Shown: one piece after another, positions 37,495 through 49,150 of the stretch
Position numbering within the stretch: the first letter of the stretch is position 1
Layout of the letters: each line of letters begins with the position of its first letter
Source of the DNA: Mucor racemosus
Lineage: Eukaryota; Mucoromycota; Mucoromycetes; Mucorales; Mucoraceae
Assembly: GCA_027405735.1 (NCBI GenBank)
Contig: JAPEHQ010000014.1
Location: forward strand, 1,302,001-1,366,000
Direction of reading: 5' to 3'
Length of the DNA: 64,000 bases
Position numbers and translations under genes: made by a program
The notes under the pieces: generated by a model
Told to the model about the DNA's origin: nothing
What the model saw: the letters and a program-made list of their open reading frames with translations, nothing else
The model's database searches: none

Positions 37495-37925
37495 CATCTT
37501 GTGAAAAATTGAAAATAAAACACGTATGAAATAATATATAAGATGTTGTTTATTCTTTTTAAAATGAGGGCAAGATCTTCATGGCTAATAAAATTTTTTT
37601 GCTATTTATATTAATTGTCTAATCTAAAGGAAATATAAATATAAAAGTAATGGATCATTGTTGCTGACCAATGATTATCTAGATAGGTAGATTAGATGTG
37701 TTGAGTTGTTATGTGCATTGGTAAATGGCAAAGTTATTGGTTCTTCATGAATATTGTATAAAAATTTATGGACTTGTTTATTAACAAGCTTCTTGGTTCT
37801 ATCTTTGAATACACTTTGATTTGGTTGTACAGGATGCCAATTGTATGTCCGAGAGATTGACATTTAATTTGTGATTCAAATAATAAGCTTTTACTATAAT
37901 GACAATTACCGTTCTATGACACCCC
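37495..37925 (+). repeat. fragment related to palindrome right arm 24480-25200
   Basis: Diverged copy of the sequence around ATAATATATAAGATGTTGTT, lacking the 316-bp insertion seen in both palindrome arms. On the minus strand 37863-37675 is open for 62 codons (MSISRTYNWHPVQPNQSVFK and on); I do not recognise it. Confidence 0.7.
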
Positions 37926-38038
37926 TGAACTACTGTGGAAATGGAGAAATGAAAGCTCGTACTTGTTTAAACTATTTTATACGAATTGTTTCAAATATCC
38001 TTTGAAAAGTTATATAAAATCAAATAATAATTCAAAAT

Positions 38039-38434
38039 TGATGTTATATCAAAAGATACTAATATAAAAATACTCTGCTAAAAGATACATTTTATTAATT
38101 CATTGATGCTTCGTATTTATATGTTTTCTAAATGGTTATATGATTATCAATATTATTAATGAATTGCCGGGTATTGAGGTACTTGGTATGATTTGGGAAC
38201 AAATCATATACAATGGAATTTGTGGAATTGGGAATCTGTGGTTGTATTATTTGAATAAGATGTAGGATTGCTTATGTTTCATTGCTACGAATTGTTCCTG
38301 AATGTTCCTGATAGTCGCTGTTAATGCTAGTGGTTATGTATGACATTTAGTAACTCATACTAAATGTCATGCCATGTTGGATTTCAATAGTTGTTCCTGG
38401 ATTTCTACATCTGGGTAAACTTATGATATATCAA
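38039..38434 (+). repeat. fragment related to palindrome left arm 21141-21535
   Basis: Nearly identical to the left arm from ATGTTATATCAAAAGATACT to ACTTATGATATATCA, more similar than the other dispersed fragments. Confidence 0.8.
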
Positions 38435-38449
38435 TTGAATTTTAAAGTT

Positions 38450-40600
38450 GCACTTGATGCACAGTAGATGTACGAAGATCATATCTTGATCTCGCTAGGT
38501 AAAACTTGTTTTTGAAAGAATTTTGGACATGTTTTTGAGAAAAAAAGTTTTTTCTTGTGCTTAAAGTTATTAATTAGAAAAAGTGCTTGAAAGCAATGAA
38601 TATTATGATCCAAATGGGTTGTAAGTTTCAAAATGTATTATACTATATAGCTTTAAAAGTGTCCAGTAATATAATTTTAGTATTCCATTGATTTGCTGGT
38701 TAATCATAGGAATTAAACACTAAGTGTTTCCAAGTAGGCGCTATGATTCAGAAGACCATTTTAGAATTAGAAATAGTGCTGAAACGATTAAAATTAGTAT
38801 ACATGGCAAGGAAAACTACCGTAATTAATAAGTAAACGTGCTGTTTATGCGTAATCAAAGTTGTATTGCAATGCACTTTACATTTATTTTTAACGATATT
38901 GAGGTTTCAAACATTGATTTAAGTAATTATAAGCAAATAACTAATAGAAAAATACCAGAAACTGGAAAGCCTTTATTCCTTGAATGAATTGATCTACAAA
39001 TAATCTGCAATAAATAGTCAAACACATTGTATGCAACATTACCTACTGGATAATTTTTAAACCTTCATAAAATATAAATTTTCCATGGAGTTATTGATAT
39101 ATTAAGATTTTATAATGGATAATTGATTTAATGCAAACCTGTGGTGCACAAAAAGTCTATATTTATGAAACAATTTGAGAGCAAAATGTTTTATTTAAAA
39201 TTTTAAATTGATGCAGAATTCGATGAGCTACAAAAAACATTTAATGGTCAGGTGACGGTAAATATACAGTTTTTTGTCAAATATTGGAAACATTTCCTAG
39301 TTTCCAGTATTTTGCACATTCACAGCTTAAAAATAGACTACAGCTTAAAGCGCGCGATTTCATTTAAAGTCCGAGAGACTCGATTTTGAAACAAGACATC
39401 AAATTTGTTTTTCGAGATCTTGATAAAACGTTATGATTGGCCGATTTATAGCCCAGCAAAATTGACGCTCTTTCAAATTTTAAGCAATATTAGTGGCTCC
39501 CGTCATTTGAACCATTTTTTGAGGATGTTTTTGATAGTATATCTGTCATTACTCCATGAAAAATGCAGCTACAATTAAGAAAAAAAGTGGAAATGAAAAC
39601 GGCGCATTTCACGCACATTGCAGTACCAAAAAAACAGAAATTCAAATGCTTTAATGTTTCGTTTTGGAGTGATTAAAATCATTAGTCATTTAGTCAATTT
39701 TTATAAATTTGGAGATAATGCATCATTACTCGATCAAAATTGTAGCTAGAATCCAGTAAAATAATGAAAATAAACAATAAAATGCTGCACATTCTGTATT
39801 ACTAAAAATAAAGACATACAAGGGTCTTCATATTTCAAATTTTAGTTAATAAAAATGATCAATCATCTAGCTGATGTTAAAGATTTCGATACCATGTATC
39901 GTTACTCTATCAAAAATGCGCTTACAATCAAGCAAAATAGCGCAAATAAAGCTGCAAATTTGCATAAAATTGAGGCACTAAAAAAGACAGCTTGGAAAAA
40001 GACGTAATCCTGTTTACTCAAGGTTTAAAATAACCAATTATTTGACAAATTTGGCATTTCTGACTATTGCAAATGTCAAAAGCTTTCACCAAGCTTTTAA
40101 ATGTAACGTAACTAATTTCCCGATATGCATCTTTAATGCGGTATATAATAACAATCTTCAAAATATTTATAACTGGTAGAAATATAAGTAAATCAAAAGT
40201 AAAGAATATTGCATTTTTGAACATTATATGATGTGGCGAGGGTAATTCTCAAGTGAAAATTAAAAGAAATAGATACGTGATGATGGCATTAGGATTATCT
40301 ATTTTTTGCTAATATCTACGCTTCAGAGAAAACGTTTTCCAATTAGTCAAATCTGCGCCATTTTGGATCACCATTAGATGGAGAATAAGAGAGATATAAT
40401 ATCTTCGTTGATAACATCTTGAATTATGTTGATGCTCGATGAAAGTTTTGCTCTGTATAAGTGCATCGAGTCTTAATACCTGGCCTTAAGCCTGGATTCT
40501 TGAGATATGATCCTTGAAGATTACTTGTGTATAAACCCTTACGTCTAAATCATTTAGCTTTGAGTTGATACCAATTCGAGATTACCACATAGTAGTGATG
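38450..40600. other. AT-rich region without recognisable genes
   Basis: No supported coding region; the texture is like the neighbouring decayed repeats. Confidence 0.4.
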
Positions 40601-40607
40601 CTGTTGG

Positions 40608-40835
40608 TTTTCGAGGATATTAAACAGCCAATTTTGAAGCCAATTCCATTTCTAACTCTATGGAAATGTAATTCTTATAAATAGTCTTTTAGATCAAGAC
40701 CTAAAAGCTTTTGGTTCTTTCTTTTAGCATTAGTTTCTCTAGTAATAAAGCCTACGTTCTCCATGATAAATGTTACTAGTCTTTATTATTATTCTTTCTA
40801 TAAATAAGATTGTATGTATCCATAAACTCTCAGCC
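40608..40835 (-). repeat. 237-bp dispersed repeat M, copy 2
   Basis: Same sequence and orientation as 14197-14440. It abuts the Tc1/mariner-like remnant. Confidence 0.75.
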
Positions 40836-41216
40836 TACATTCGTAAGGTATTGGACACGTTGGATAAAAACAATCTTCAGGGATATTACATCTTCATGAA
40901 CTACGGATCAATTCATGCAAATGAAGAGATCTCAAAAATAATTGAAGAACGAGGTCATCATTGTCGATATCTTCCTCTGTATCCTCCTTTTTTGAATCCA
41001 ATTGAAGAATGCTGGCCTAAATTCAAGTATGTTGTCAAAAGAGGGCCATTTGATACTCCAGAAATTTTACCACCAATAATTCATCAAGCATCTTCACTTG
41101 TTACTTTGGATACTTGTAGAGGTTGGATCAGACACTCTGTTTCTTACTTTCCAAGATGTTTGGCTCAGGAACCCAGGTTGCGATCAATTTATGTATCGGA
41201 TTTTTTCTTTGCTTGA
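40836..41216 (+). pseudogene. Tc1/mariner-like transposase C-terminal remnant
   Basis: The open frame reads a DDE_3-type C-terminal half: YYIFMNYGSIHA (normally MDNxxxH), then RYLPLYPPFLNPIEECWPKF with the third acidic residue, and a short tail ending before 41217. The second catalytic Asp is replaced by Asn in the MNYGSIHA motif, and the N-terminal DNA-binding domain and first Asp are missing, so it is dead. The upstream codons of the open frame come from repeat M. Confidence 0.8.
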
Positions 41217-41742
41217 ATAAAATGAAGCTCTATTCTTATATATTATTGTTTATCCTTTACGAAATTTGATGCCACGCATTCATAGTAATCTCTTATAGAA
41301 CCATAACGCCTTTTGCTGATTAATGCGATGTATCAAGTCGTAAATGTAATATACGCAATATTAATTTCCTCCCAAGGAAAATTTAAGAAGATCCCTTTAA
41401 ATAAACCTGTATCACATCTCTGTTCCAATTCGTTTTTTGTTTATAAATCAAGAAGTTTCGCAATTTCTGAATAAAGGATTCTCAATTTTTGGAGAACACT
41501 ACGTGGAAAGTCCTTTTAGTCCTAGGTCTGTAAATGCAATACCCAACGAAACTATACTACATCATAGTATTACACTGCTTATTACGTCAGTTCAGTTCAC
41601 TATGTATGTACAAAAACCTAAATCGAGTAATTCACATTATTTGGTAAAAAATGCTATTCCATTTGCACAGTTTCTTCTTCTTCTTCTTCTTCTTCTTTTG
41701 TTTCTTCTTTTTTTTTATATTTTAATCAAACTATTCAAGAAA

Positions 41743-42373
41743 ATGAATACTTATTTGTGGAAAAAAAAAGTACAAGAGCCTGAAGTTGTATTACCAGAAA
41801 GAGATGCTTTAGTATTGGAGAAATACACACGTCGAATGAAGAAATTTGATGAAATGATCAAGGTTTGCTGTTGTTGGGTTGGCTATGATGTGTTATTGGG
41901 TATGTTCTGTTTTTTTTTACTTTGGGTTTATACACACAAACATTCACACTAGATATTGTAGAATTCATCCCCATCTTTGGTAAAGTGATATCGTTGTTCT
42001 TTGCACTTTCTTTATATCGATTAGCATGTCAATGTGAATTACCCAGATCAATAAAACGAAGAATGCTGTATCATGTTAGCATTGATTTCTTGGTGAGTTT
42101 GCTTGATACAGAAATAAACATTTACTAAAAATGTTTAAATAGCTTGGCTTAATACCAATTTTAGGTATTTTATTAGATATGTTGTACAGAGCACACAGTA
42201 AAAATGCCCGTATATTACGAAGATTTCTTTATGAAAGAGCCAGAGAAGGAGCCATCAAAGCAGAAGCAGCAGCATTAAATGTAGGAAAAGGACAAGAAAA
42301 TACAAATTTATCTGATCCAACAAGCGTATTAATGGAAAAAGATCGACAAACACAAATACCCAAATCCAATTAA
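41743..42373 (+). CDS. DUF4112 family membrane protein
   Basis: Three exons, 41743-41899, 41953-42092 and 42143-42373, in matching phases, give 175 aa. After a basic N-terminus (MNTYLWKKKVQEPE) the protein has LLGDIVEFIPIFGKVISLFF and LGLIPILGILLDMLYRAH, the two hydrophobic proline/glycine-containing segments of the DUF4112 family (G-D-x-x-x-x-I-P...G-x-x-P). A charged Ala/Glu tail follows. The role of the family is not established; a membrane protein is inferred. The ATG at 41743 is preferred because the longer frame upstream is a (TTC)n pyrimidine tract (41671-41710) that would add only a hydrophobic run. Confidence 0.8.
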
Positions 42374-42558
42374 ATAAAGTATAAATAGCATCTCATTTAA
42401 ACACAAGAAAGTTTTGTGTCGGAGGGAAACTTATTTTAGCACACGAGAAGCTCTTCTCTATTTTAGGTCTTTTTGATAGTGTGTACAATTTTTGTCTCTT
42501 TTTCTCTTTTTCTTTTTTCTCTTTTCTCTTTTCTCTTTCTACTTTAGAAACACATAAA

Positions 42559-44075
42559 ATGAGCAGTAAGTTTATGTTATCAAGCGATAAAAAAAAAAAA
42601 AAAAGAAAAGAAAAAAGAATATTTTCATTTATCAACATATCTTAGACGTACCTGTTTCAGATGGTTCTACTACATCTCCAACCGTAAATAATACAACTAC
42701 TATTGCATCACCTACAGCTGCCGCTGTTCCTGTAGCAACTGCACCTACTGCAGCTGATACCTCAAAGGATAATATTGCTAAATCAAATAGTGTTCCTGAA
42801 CCTAATCCAGTTTTACCCAACGAAAATGTCGAGAAAAAGTCCACGGATATCACTCCAAATGTCCAAAAAGAAGCCGAGACAGCATTAGTTTCCTCGCCCA
42901 TCTCACCTACTTCACCCGCCTCTATTTCTTCTACACAACAACAGCAACAAGCTATAGTATCACCATCTACTTCTTCACCAGATATTCCTGTCCCTACTCC
43001 TCCTACTGCTACTAATCATACCTCTGTAGTTTTCAACCCAAATACTGAAAAATTACTAGTAGAGTTAAAACAAAAAAAAGAATTGGTACGACGTATGGAT
43101 GAAGAGTTATATTACCTTCGCCACGTCAATCACGATCTTTCTGAAAAGGAACGAATAATACAGGAACGTATGATTATGCGTCAAAAGGACCAAAAACAAT
43201 TATTAGACAACTACAATGATCATATCCGTGCTAGAAGAGCTACTCAGGACGATCCTACAACTATTCATAAAAAATTACAAGAATTAAAGGGGATGATTAA
43301 AACTATCAGTGTTTCTTTAGCCAAGCAATGTGAATGTAGCACAGCTACCAAAGCAGTGATTGGCTTTTGGGTTAACCTTCATGAGGCCATTCAAAAGATG
43401 GGAGACCCTTTACCTGTCAATCGTATTCAAATGTTGACTGAAAAATTCTTGATGGATGTCTTGGTACAAAATATGAATTACAACGCTTTTACTGGTTTGA
43501 AAATCTCTCAACCTTATACCCAACTTCAAATGTGGTTTGATAGATATGAACCTAATTTTTGCACTCGTCTTAGACAAGAGATGGCTAAAGTTGTGGTTAC
43601 TGGTAATGTGCCTGGTTCAGATATTCAACAAGAGATTCAGAAATTAAATAAGCGCATGTATAATTCCTTGTATTCATCTTTACTCAAGGCATATCCATTT
43701 ATTGAACAACATGATTTACAAGAAAAGGATCCTAATAAACAATATTCAGTCATGTTGAGGGCAATGGTAGATCATGCATCAGCTATTGGTTACGCAATGC
43801 GAGGTCAGGAAGTTGAAATTGCTGCTGCTGCTGTAGGTGAAGGTTCAGAACCATTTGATCCTAAAACTATGATTGATGAAGATGGACAAACTTCTGGTAT
43901 TATACAGCTCTGTGTGTGTCCCCCAATCATGGCATATCACAATAATCATGTTGATATATTAGAAAAGGCTCGAGTATTATGCGTCGCTCCAACTGAAAAG
44001 AACAATACCAATGCAACAACAGCAACAACATCAACAGCAACAACAACAGCAGCAGCAGCAACTAAATCTCAATAG
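42559..44075 (+). CDS. unrecognised coiled-coil protein with disordered N-terminus
   Basis: A 7-nt first exon (42559-42565, ATGAGCA), an 80-nt intron (GTAAGT donor, ATCTTAG acceptor), then 42646-44075 give 478 aa. Residues 1-135 are Ser/Thr/Pro/Ala-rich and probably unstructured. Residues about 138-215 have heptad-like charge patterns (LLVELKQKKELVRRMDEELYYL) suggesting a coiled coil. A helical region follows with AVIGFWVNLHEAIQKMG and LQMWFDRYEP, ending in a Thr/Ala/Gln-rich tail. I do not recognise a family. The tiny exon is inferred because it supplies the only in-frame ATG ahead of the open N-terminal stretch. The 3' end faces the GTPase gene 114 bp away. Confidence 0.75.
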
Positions 44076-44189
44076 AAGAAAGCTAAACATTCGCCCTATT
44101 TTTTTTTTATATAATATTTATATGATAATATATATATATATATATGTATACATTTTACATTTTACATTTTACATAAAAACATTTATTGT

Positions 44190-45911
44190 TTATTTTCTTG
44201 TTCTTTCACCAGAACCAAAAAACTTTCTAATAGAACCTTTATATTCATATGGCAAAAATGGTGGATCACGCATAGTGAACACTTGATGAGGTTTAACATC
44301 TTTAGGCAACCAAATTCTAAAAGTAGCACGATCAAATTCACCTGTTAAAGAAACCCAACCCACACCAGCAAAACTAAAATCTACAGTGGCATGAGATCTA
44401 TGTATACCTTGAACTCGTACAATTTCATCCATTGGCTCTAAAGAGCTCATTCTTAAAATACTTTGATCCTTGACAGGTCGAAGATTAGTGTTTCTATCTT
44501 CTAAAGCATGAGCAGCTGGTAATTTATCGGTTTTTGTTAAATGAGGTGCCAATGGGCTAAACATGGTAAACAACACAGGATGATCTGATTCCAAGAGATC
44601 AATGCGAACCAAAGGTTTTAATAAAAGTGATTTTCCTGGTTCCAATTTAAAAGTTACAGGATTAATTTCCTTTTGATTCACTAATTTCTTTTGTTCATCA
44701 TAATCCAATTGATGAATAAGTTGTTGATCATTGATAATACCAGGTGTATCAATCAAGAATCTATCTTTTGTTACGAAACGACGTTTTTCCCATCCTTCTC
44801 CATCTTGATCTTCATCTGAGGTCATTCCCAATGCATGCAATGGCACCTTGATTGTACCCATGGTAGTACCTGGCACTGCTGAACTAGTGATTTTGTATTG
44901 AGCTTTCAATTGTGATTTTAATCGACGCCCTTCTGCATCCAATGTACCTCTAATTTGCGACATGAAGTGATTAACGAGTGCTGATTTACCTACATTGGTA
45001 CTACCAACCAAGTAAATATCGTCAGTAGGAAGCCTCTCGCGATCCATTTTACGCATCAATGTAGGAATTCCCCATCCCTTTTTAGCACTTATTAATGTCA
45101 CTGAAACTACTTGTTGTGTTGGCACTCCAATAGACTTCATATGTTGCAATATCCAATCACGAATACGTTGTTCATGGCGACGAGCAGATGCTGGTAAGAG
45201 ATCCATCTTGTTGGCTGCTAATAAAATACGAGCTCCAGGATTTTGTTGTAATAATTTAGGTAAATTACCCATAGATGCTGGTAAATCTGTTACGTCAAAT
45301 ACAGCTACCAGTAATGGATCCCTCTTTGTTTTTAAAAAGTCTAATGATCCAAATTGTTGAGAGGAACGCAAGAAATCGGGCGTGCTGGAGGTTGTGCTGG
45401 CATTATGATGCTGCAATGCATAACACCGTTGACAGACATTGCGCTCATTATGTTGTGTAGTATGTTGTTCTGCTTGATTCTCAATAGGCTCACCTTCTAA
45501 AAGTGCTCTTGTTTCTGGATCTAATTCATCAAGAGCAGCTTGATAACCCTCTACACTCAAGGATTTGTTTTGTTGCTTTTTCTTGTTGACTGTATTTGAC
45601 TTTCTGTCGGCTAAAAATCCTGGTTTTGCAGGGTCAGATTTCTGAAAAGGTGCACCACAGCCAGGACAATCTCCTAATACCGCTTCAGCAATAACAATAG
45701 TAGGTTCTGCAGAAGGTGCAGTAGTGTACCATTGTTTTGGTTGCCTTAACATATTGTGTAAGCCAACTGTGACAGCTCGGCTTCCATGACAATTGGTGAT
45801 AGCAGGCAATACATTAGGTTGCAAAGAGCGAGCAGAGCCCTTTGATAATGCATTGCTATTGACACCAAGACGTTTTACTGCCAGAGAAAATCTTGATGTA
45901 GATCTATTCAT
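44190..45911 (-). CDS. NOA1: mitochondrial circularly permuted GTPase, NOA1/YqeH (Gep3) type
   Basis: A single-exon gene, 573 aa. The N-terminus is basic and hydroxylated, as in a mitochondrial targeting peptide. A zinc site CPGCGAPFQ (82-90) plus CQRC (160-163) is typical of the YqeH family. The GTPase motifs come in permuted order: G4 NKMD (234-237), G5 SAKKGW (275-280), G1 GSTNVGKS (303-310), G2 PGTT (347-350), G3 DTPG (388-391). This family (bacterial YqeH, human NOA1, yeast Gep3) acts in small-subunit assembly of the mitochondrial ribosome. The last 120 residues form the family's C-terminal domain, probably RNA binding. No missing catalytic element was found. Convergent with the coiled-coil gene. 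Confidence 0.92.
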   Translation of the reverse strand: MNRSTSRFSLAVKRLGVNSNALSKGSARSLQPNVLPAITNCHGSRAVTVGLHNMLRQPKQWYTTAPSAEPTIVIAEAVLGDCPGCGAPFQKSDPAKPGFLADRKSNTVNKKKQQNKSLSVEGYQAALDELDPETRALLEGEPIENQAEQHTTQHNERNVCQRCYALQHHNASTTSSTPDFLRSSQQFGSLDFLKTKRDPLLVAVFDVTDLPASMGNLPKLLQQNPGARILLAANKMDLLPASARRHEQRIRDWILQHMKSIGVPTQQVVSVTLISAKKGWGIPTLMRKMDRERLPTDDIYLVGSTNVGKSALVNHFMSQIRGTLDAEGRRLKSQLKAQYKITSSAVPGTTMGTIKVPLHALGMTSDEDQDGEGWEKRRFVTKDRFLIDTPGIINDQQLIHQLDYDEQKKLVNQKEINPVTFKLEPGKSLLLKPLVRIDLLESDHPVLFTMFSPLAPHLTKTDKLPAAHALEDRNTNLRPVKDQSILRMSSLEPMDEIVRVQGIHRSHATVDFSFAGVGWVSLTGEFDRATFRIWLPKDVKPHQVFTMRDPPFLPYEYKGSIRKFFGSGERTRK

Positions 45912-46674
45912 TTGAAATAATAGTATAAATGTAAAAGGGAGGGGTGCTAGCTAACGGTTGCTGCATTTTATAAAAGAGAATTTTTCACCTCGAATCCCAA
46001 CTCCGTTAAATTATGCTGTCCTTTGATGCAGAGTTGCTGCAATGTTTATTTCTTGAATTTGATTGAAAAACATAGCATGATATAGCTTGAAGAGTACTCT
46101 ACATATACATACAAAATATTTAATATGTTTTTCAGCTAATTAATTCAGTACAATTCCTGAAACATTTAGTATAACTGAATTTTTGAGTCGGATTATCAAT
46201 TATTTAATTAGAAAATCGATGATCCTTCAAGGCCATAATCATCAAACAAAAGCATTGATTGATGATGAAGTCTAAACAAATATGTAATCATAGCAAAAAT
46301 TACTGGATACAATTCAATAGTAATTTATGGATAGTAAAGTTCAATTAAAGACGTGCATAATTCTTTAAAAATAATGTAGAAAGTCATAATTTTGTAGATG
46401 AATAAATTAGCAAAATTACGAAGAATGATCACAGTTCAATTGATGAACTATATAGTATATTATTATAAGTATTATGGCTTAGAGTCCATGCTGACATTAC
46501 TTGATTTAGTATCAACATAAACAAGAACACACATCAGCTGTGCTTTTTCTTCAAAATATCGGTGTATTTTTTATCCCTTTTTTTTTTTTTTTTTTTTTGA
46601 GATTTCTGATTTACAACTACAATACTTTTTGAAAAAGCGAATTCAAAAATGTTCTCTCTTACATAATACCCATA
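45912..46674. promoter_or_regulatory. shared divergent upstream region NOA1/TAPT1
   Basis: 763 bp between two divergent start codons, AT-rich, with a T run at 46580-46598. No specific factor site can be assigned. Confidence 0.5.
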
Positions 46675-49075
46675 ATGAATAATACAGAAAAACCAAAGTT
46701 TCTAATAGACAGTGGTTGGGTAGAGACACCTAAAATTCGACATCGTATTATCAACTCTTCAGAAAGGAAAGCAGTTTCAGTACCTTCAACACCATTAATA
46801 CAAGCAAACCACTTTGATATCTTATCACCGTCATTATCTTCACCGCCTTCTTCAAAGAAACATAAACAGAGAAAGAGAAAAAGAACTCCACAACAAAGTA
46901 TTAGTAGTAGAAACTCTCCTTTATCTCAAGAATTGACTACACATGATTGGGATGATCATATTGTTCCTATAAATGATGAGGATACTTTACCAAGTCCAGC
47001 TGTAATAACAGAATCAGTGCAGCATAGCTTTCAACAACAAGAAACAAATCAAGAACAACAACAACAACAGCAACAACAGCAACAACCACAACCACAATTG
47101 CCTGATGAATCTTTACGTCAAATATCATTTCTAGATTACTTGAAGGATGAATTGACAGTTGCAGATTTCGATAGTGCACAGGAATTGAAACGAGAACGTG
47201 TTACCAACTTTCTAGGTGTACCTGCTGCTATAGAAAAAGTAATGTAAAGCAATGTTTTTATACATGATCAAAAAGTCTAATGCTTTAATAGCTGATGGGG
47301 TTTGGTTTTTTCGTTTGTTTAGATTCATTTTTGTATACCTTTACCATTCTTCCTTTAAGATTTTGTTTAGCATTTTACCATTATATGATTTACATTTACA
47401 GAAATATCCAAGTTTTGTTCAAACAAAGAGAAAAGTGAGGGCTCTGGTTTTCTTGTATTCAAACAAATTGACTAATATATTTGCGCATAGATTTGTTCGA
47501 CTAAAATCATCACAAAAATGCGATCTACTGAAAGGGTTTCTCATCATTATTACATGTATTGTAATGTGGTCATTGGATCCATCCCGTATATATCATTCCA
47601 TTCGGGGACAAGCAGTTTTGAAATTATATGTCGTATTTAATGTATTGGAAATTTGCGACAAATTATGCTGCTCAGTGGGTGTCGATATCTTGGATGCTTT
47701 ATTTTCAAAGTCTACACTAGGAAATCCAGAAGAGGGTATTGGAGGTGCTGCATATGCTAAACGACAATTGAAGCCGATTACATTATTTGTATTAGCAGCT
47801 GGTTATATGGGTAAAACTAGTTTTGTTACTAGATGTTTGACACATTTACTAATATATTGCTCATAGTGGTTCATACAGCTGTGTTATTCTTTCAGATGAT
47901 TACATTGAATGTCGCCATCAACTTTTATTCCAATGCATTATTATCGCTTCTCATCTCTAATCAGTTTGTTGAAATTAAGCAAAATGTATTTAAAAAGTTT
48001 GAAAAAGAGAATTTATTTCAATTGACATGTGCAGATATTGTCGAACGATTCCAGCAATATGCATTCTTGTTCATCATCACTTTGCGAAATGTCATTGAAT
48101 TATCAGAATCAGGACCTTCATCTATTTTACCCTCGACATTTGTGCCTTTATTCAAATTACCTGCAACTACATCACTCAATACTTTAATGACTCCTGTCGT
48201 TATGGTCATTGCATCTGAATTGATGGTCGATTGGTTAAAACATGCATTTATAACAAAATTCAATCAAATTAGGCCTTCAATTTATGGGAAATACATTGAT
48301 GTTTTATGTAAAGATCTTGTTATTGGTAGTCCTGGAAGGATTAGTGGTAGACATCATGCTTTTGTGGATCAATCTCCTGTAGTTTCTCGTCGCATTGGTT
48401 TTCCTGTATTACCATTAGCTTGTTTGGTGAGCTTATTAAAAAATATGTATGTGAATGTTCTATTAATAATATTTTTTTTTTTTTTTACATATGATGTAGC
48501 ATGTTCGTATGATGCAACAAATTTTACCAATGATGTTCATGTCGCATAATAGTCAAACAGCTAATACAAGTGCTGCTGCTTCAATGATTACAAACAGCTT
48601 ATTAAACTATTTGATCAACAATCAAGGCATGGTAAATCAAGTGTTGCCCGCACGTATTCAATTGGTAGTTTTATCCATGGTAAAAGGGGGATGGTTAGAA
48701 AATGGATTAGATCAATTATTTCGATTTATCACTTGGACTCTAGTTGTTATTGTATTGGCTGTCATGTAAGTTATTTAAAGCTGGTGTGTATGATAAATTA
48801 ACATTTTCATTAGTTTATTGGCACTCAAGGTGGTTGTTGGTATTAATTTGCTTGGATTTGCATATAAAAGATTTGCTGGTATGGAAGAAAGAGATGAAAC
48901 AGAAGCCAAAAAGGACAAGGAAATGAAAGCAATGAGTAAGGACGAAACCGAATATAAAACCTATATCCGAGACTATCTCAGTAATACCGATGATAACATT
49001 TTGGGTGAAAAACAAGTTAAATATACATTAGAAAATGTAGATCGATTTTCAATGGTAAAGAGTCGTATCCCATAA
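46675..49075 (+). CDS. TAPT1: TAPT1/EMP65 family ER membrane protein
   Basis: Six exons (46675-47238, 47292-47434, 47491-47810, 47867-48426, 48500-48765, 48814-49075) in matching phases give 704 aa. The first 170 residues are low-complexity, with a basic KKHKQRKRKR patch and a Q run. Family signatures then follow: FLDYLKDELTVADFDSAQEL, ERVTNFLGVPAAIEK, FGFFVCLDSFLYTFTILPLR, CDLLKGFLIIITC, IRGQAVLKLYVVFNVLEICD, HTAVLFFQMITLNVAIN, LLISNQFVEIK. Several membrane segments are evident. The yeast member Emp65 works with Slp1 in ER protein folding; the human member is TAPT1. The tail is charged and probably cytosolic. Splice junctions were chosen because only they restore the family signature. The start is the first ATG of the open frame. 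Confidence 0.93.
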
Positions 49076-49150
49076 AAAATAAGATAGATAGATAGAATAA
49101 AGTTGATTTTTTATTGATATATTTATGCACGTTTACACTTTTTGAGGGAT

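Noticed and set aside
37675..37863. 62-codon minus-strand frame
   Set aside because: It lies inside a dispersed repeat whose other copies carry stops and an insertion; no support as a gene.
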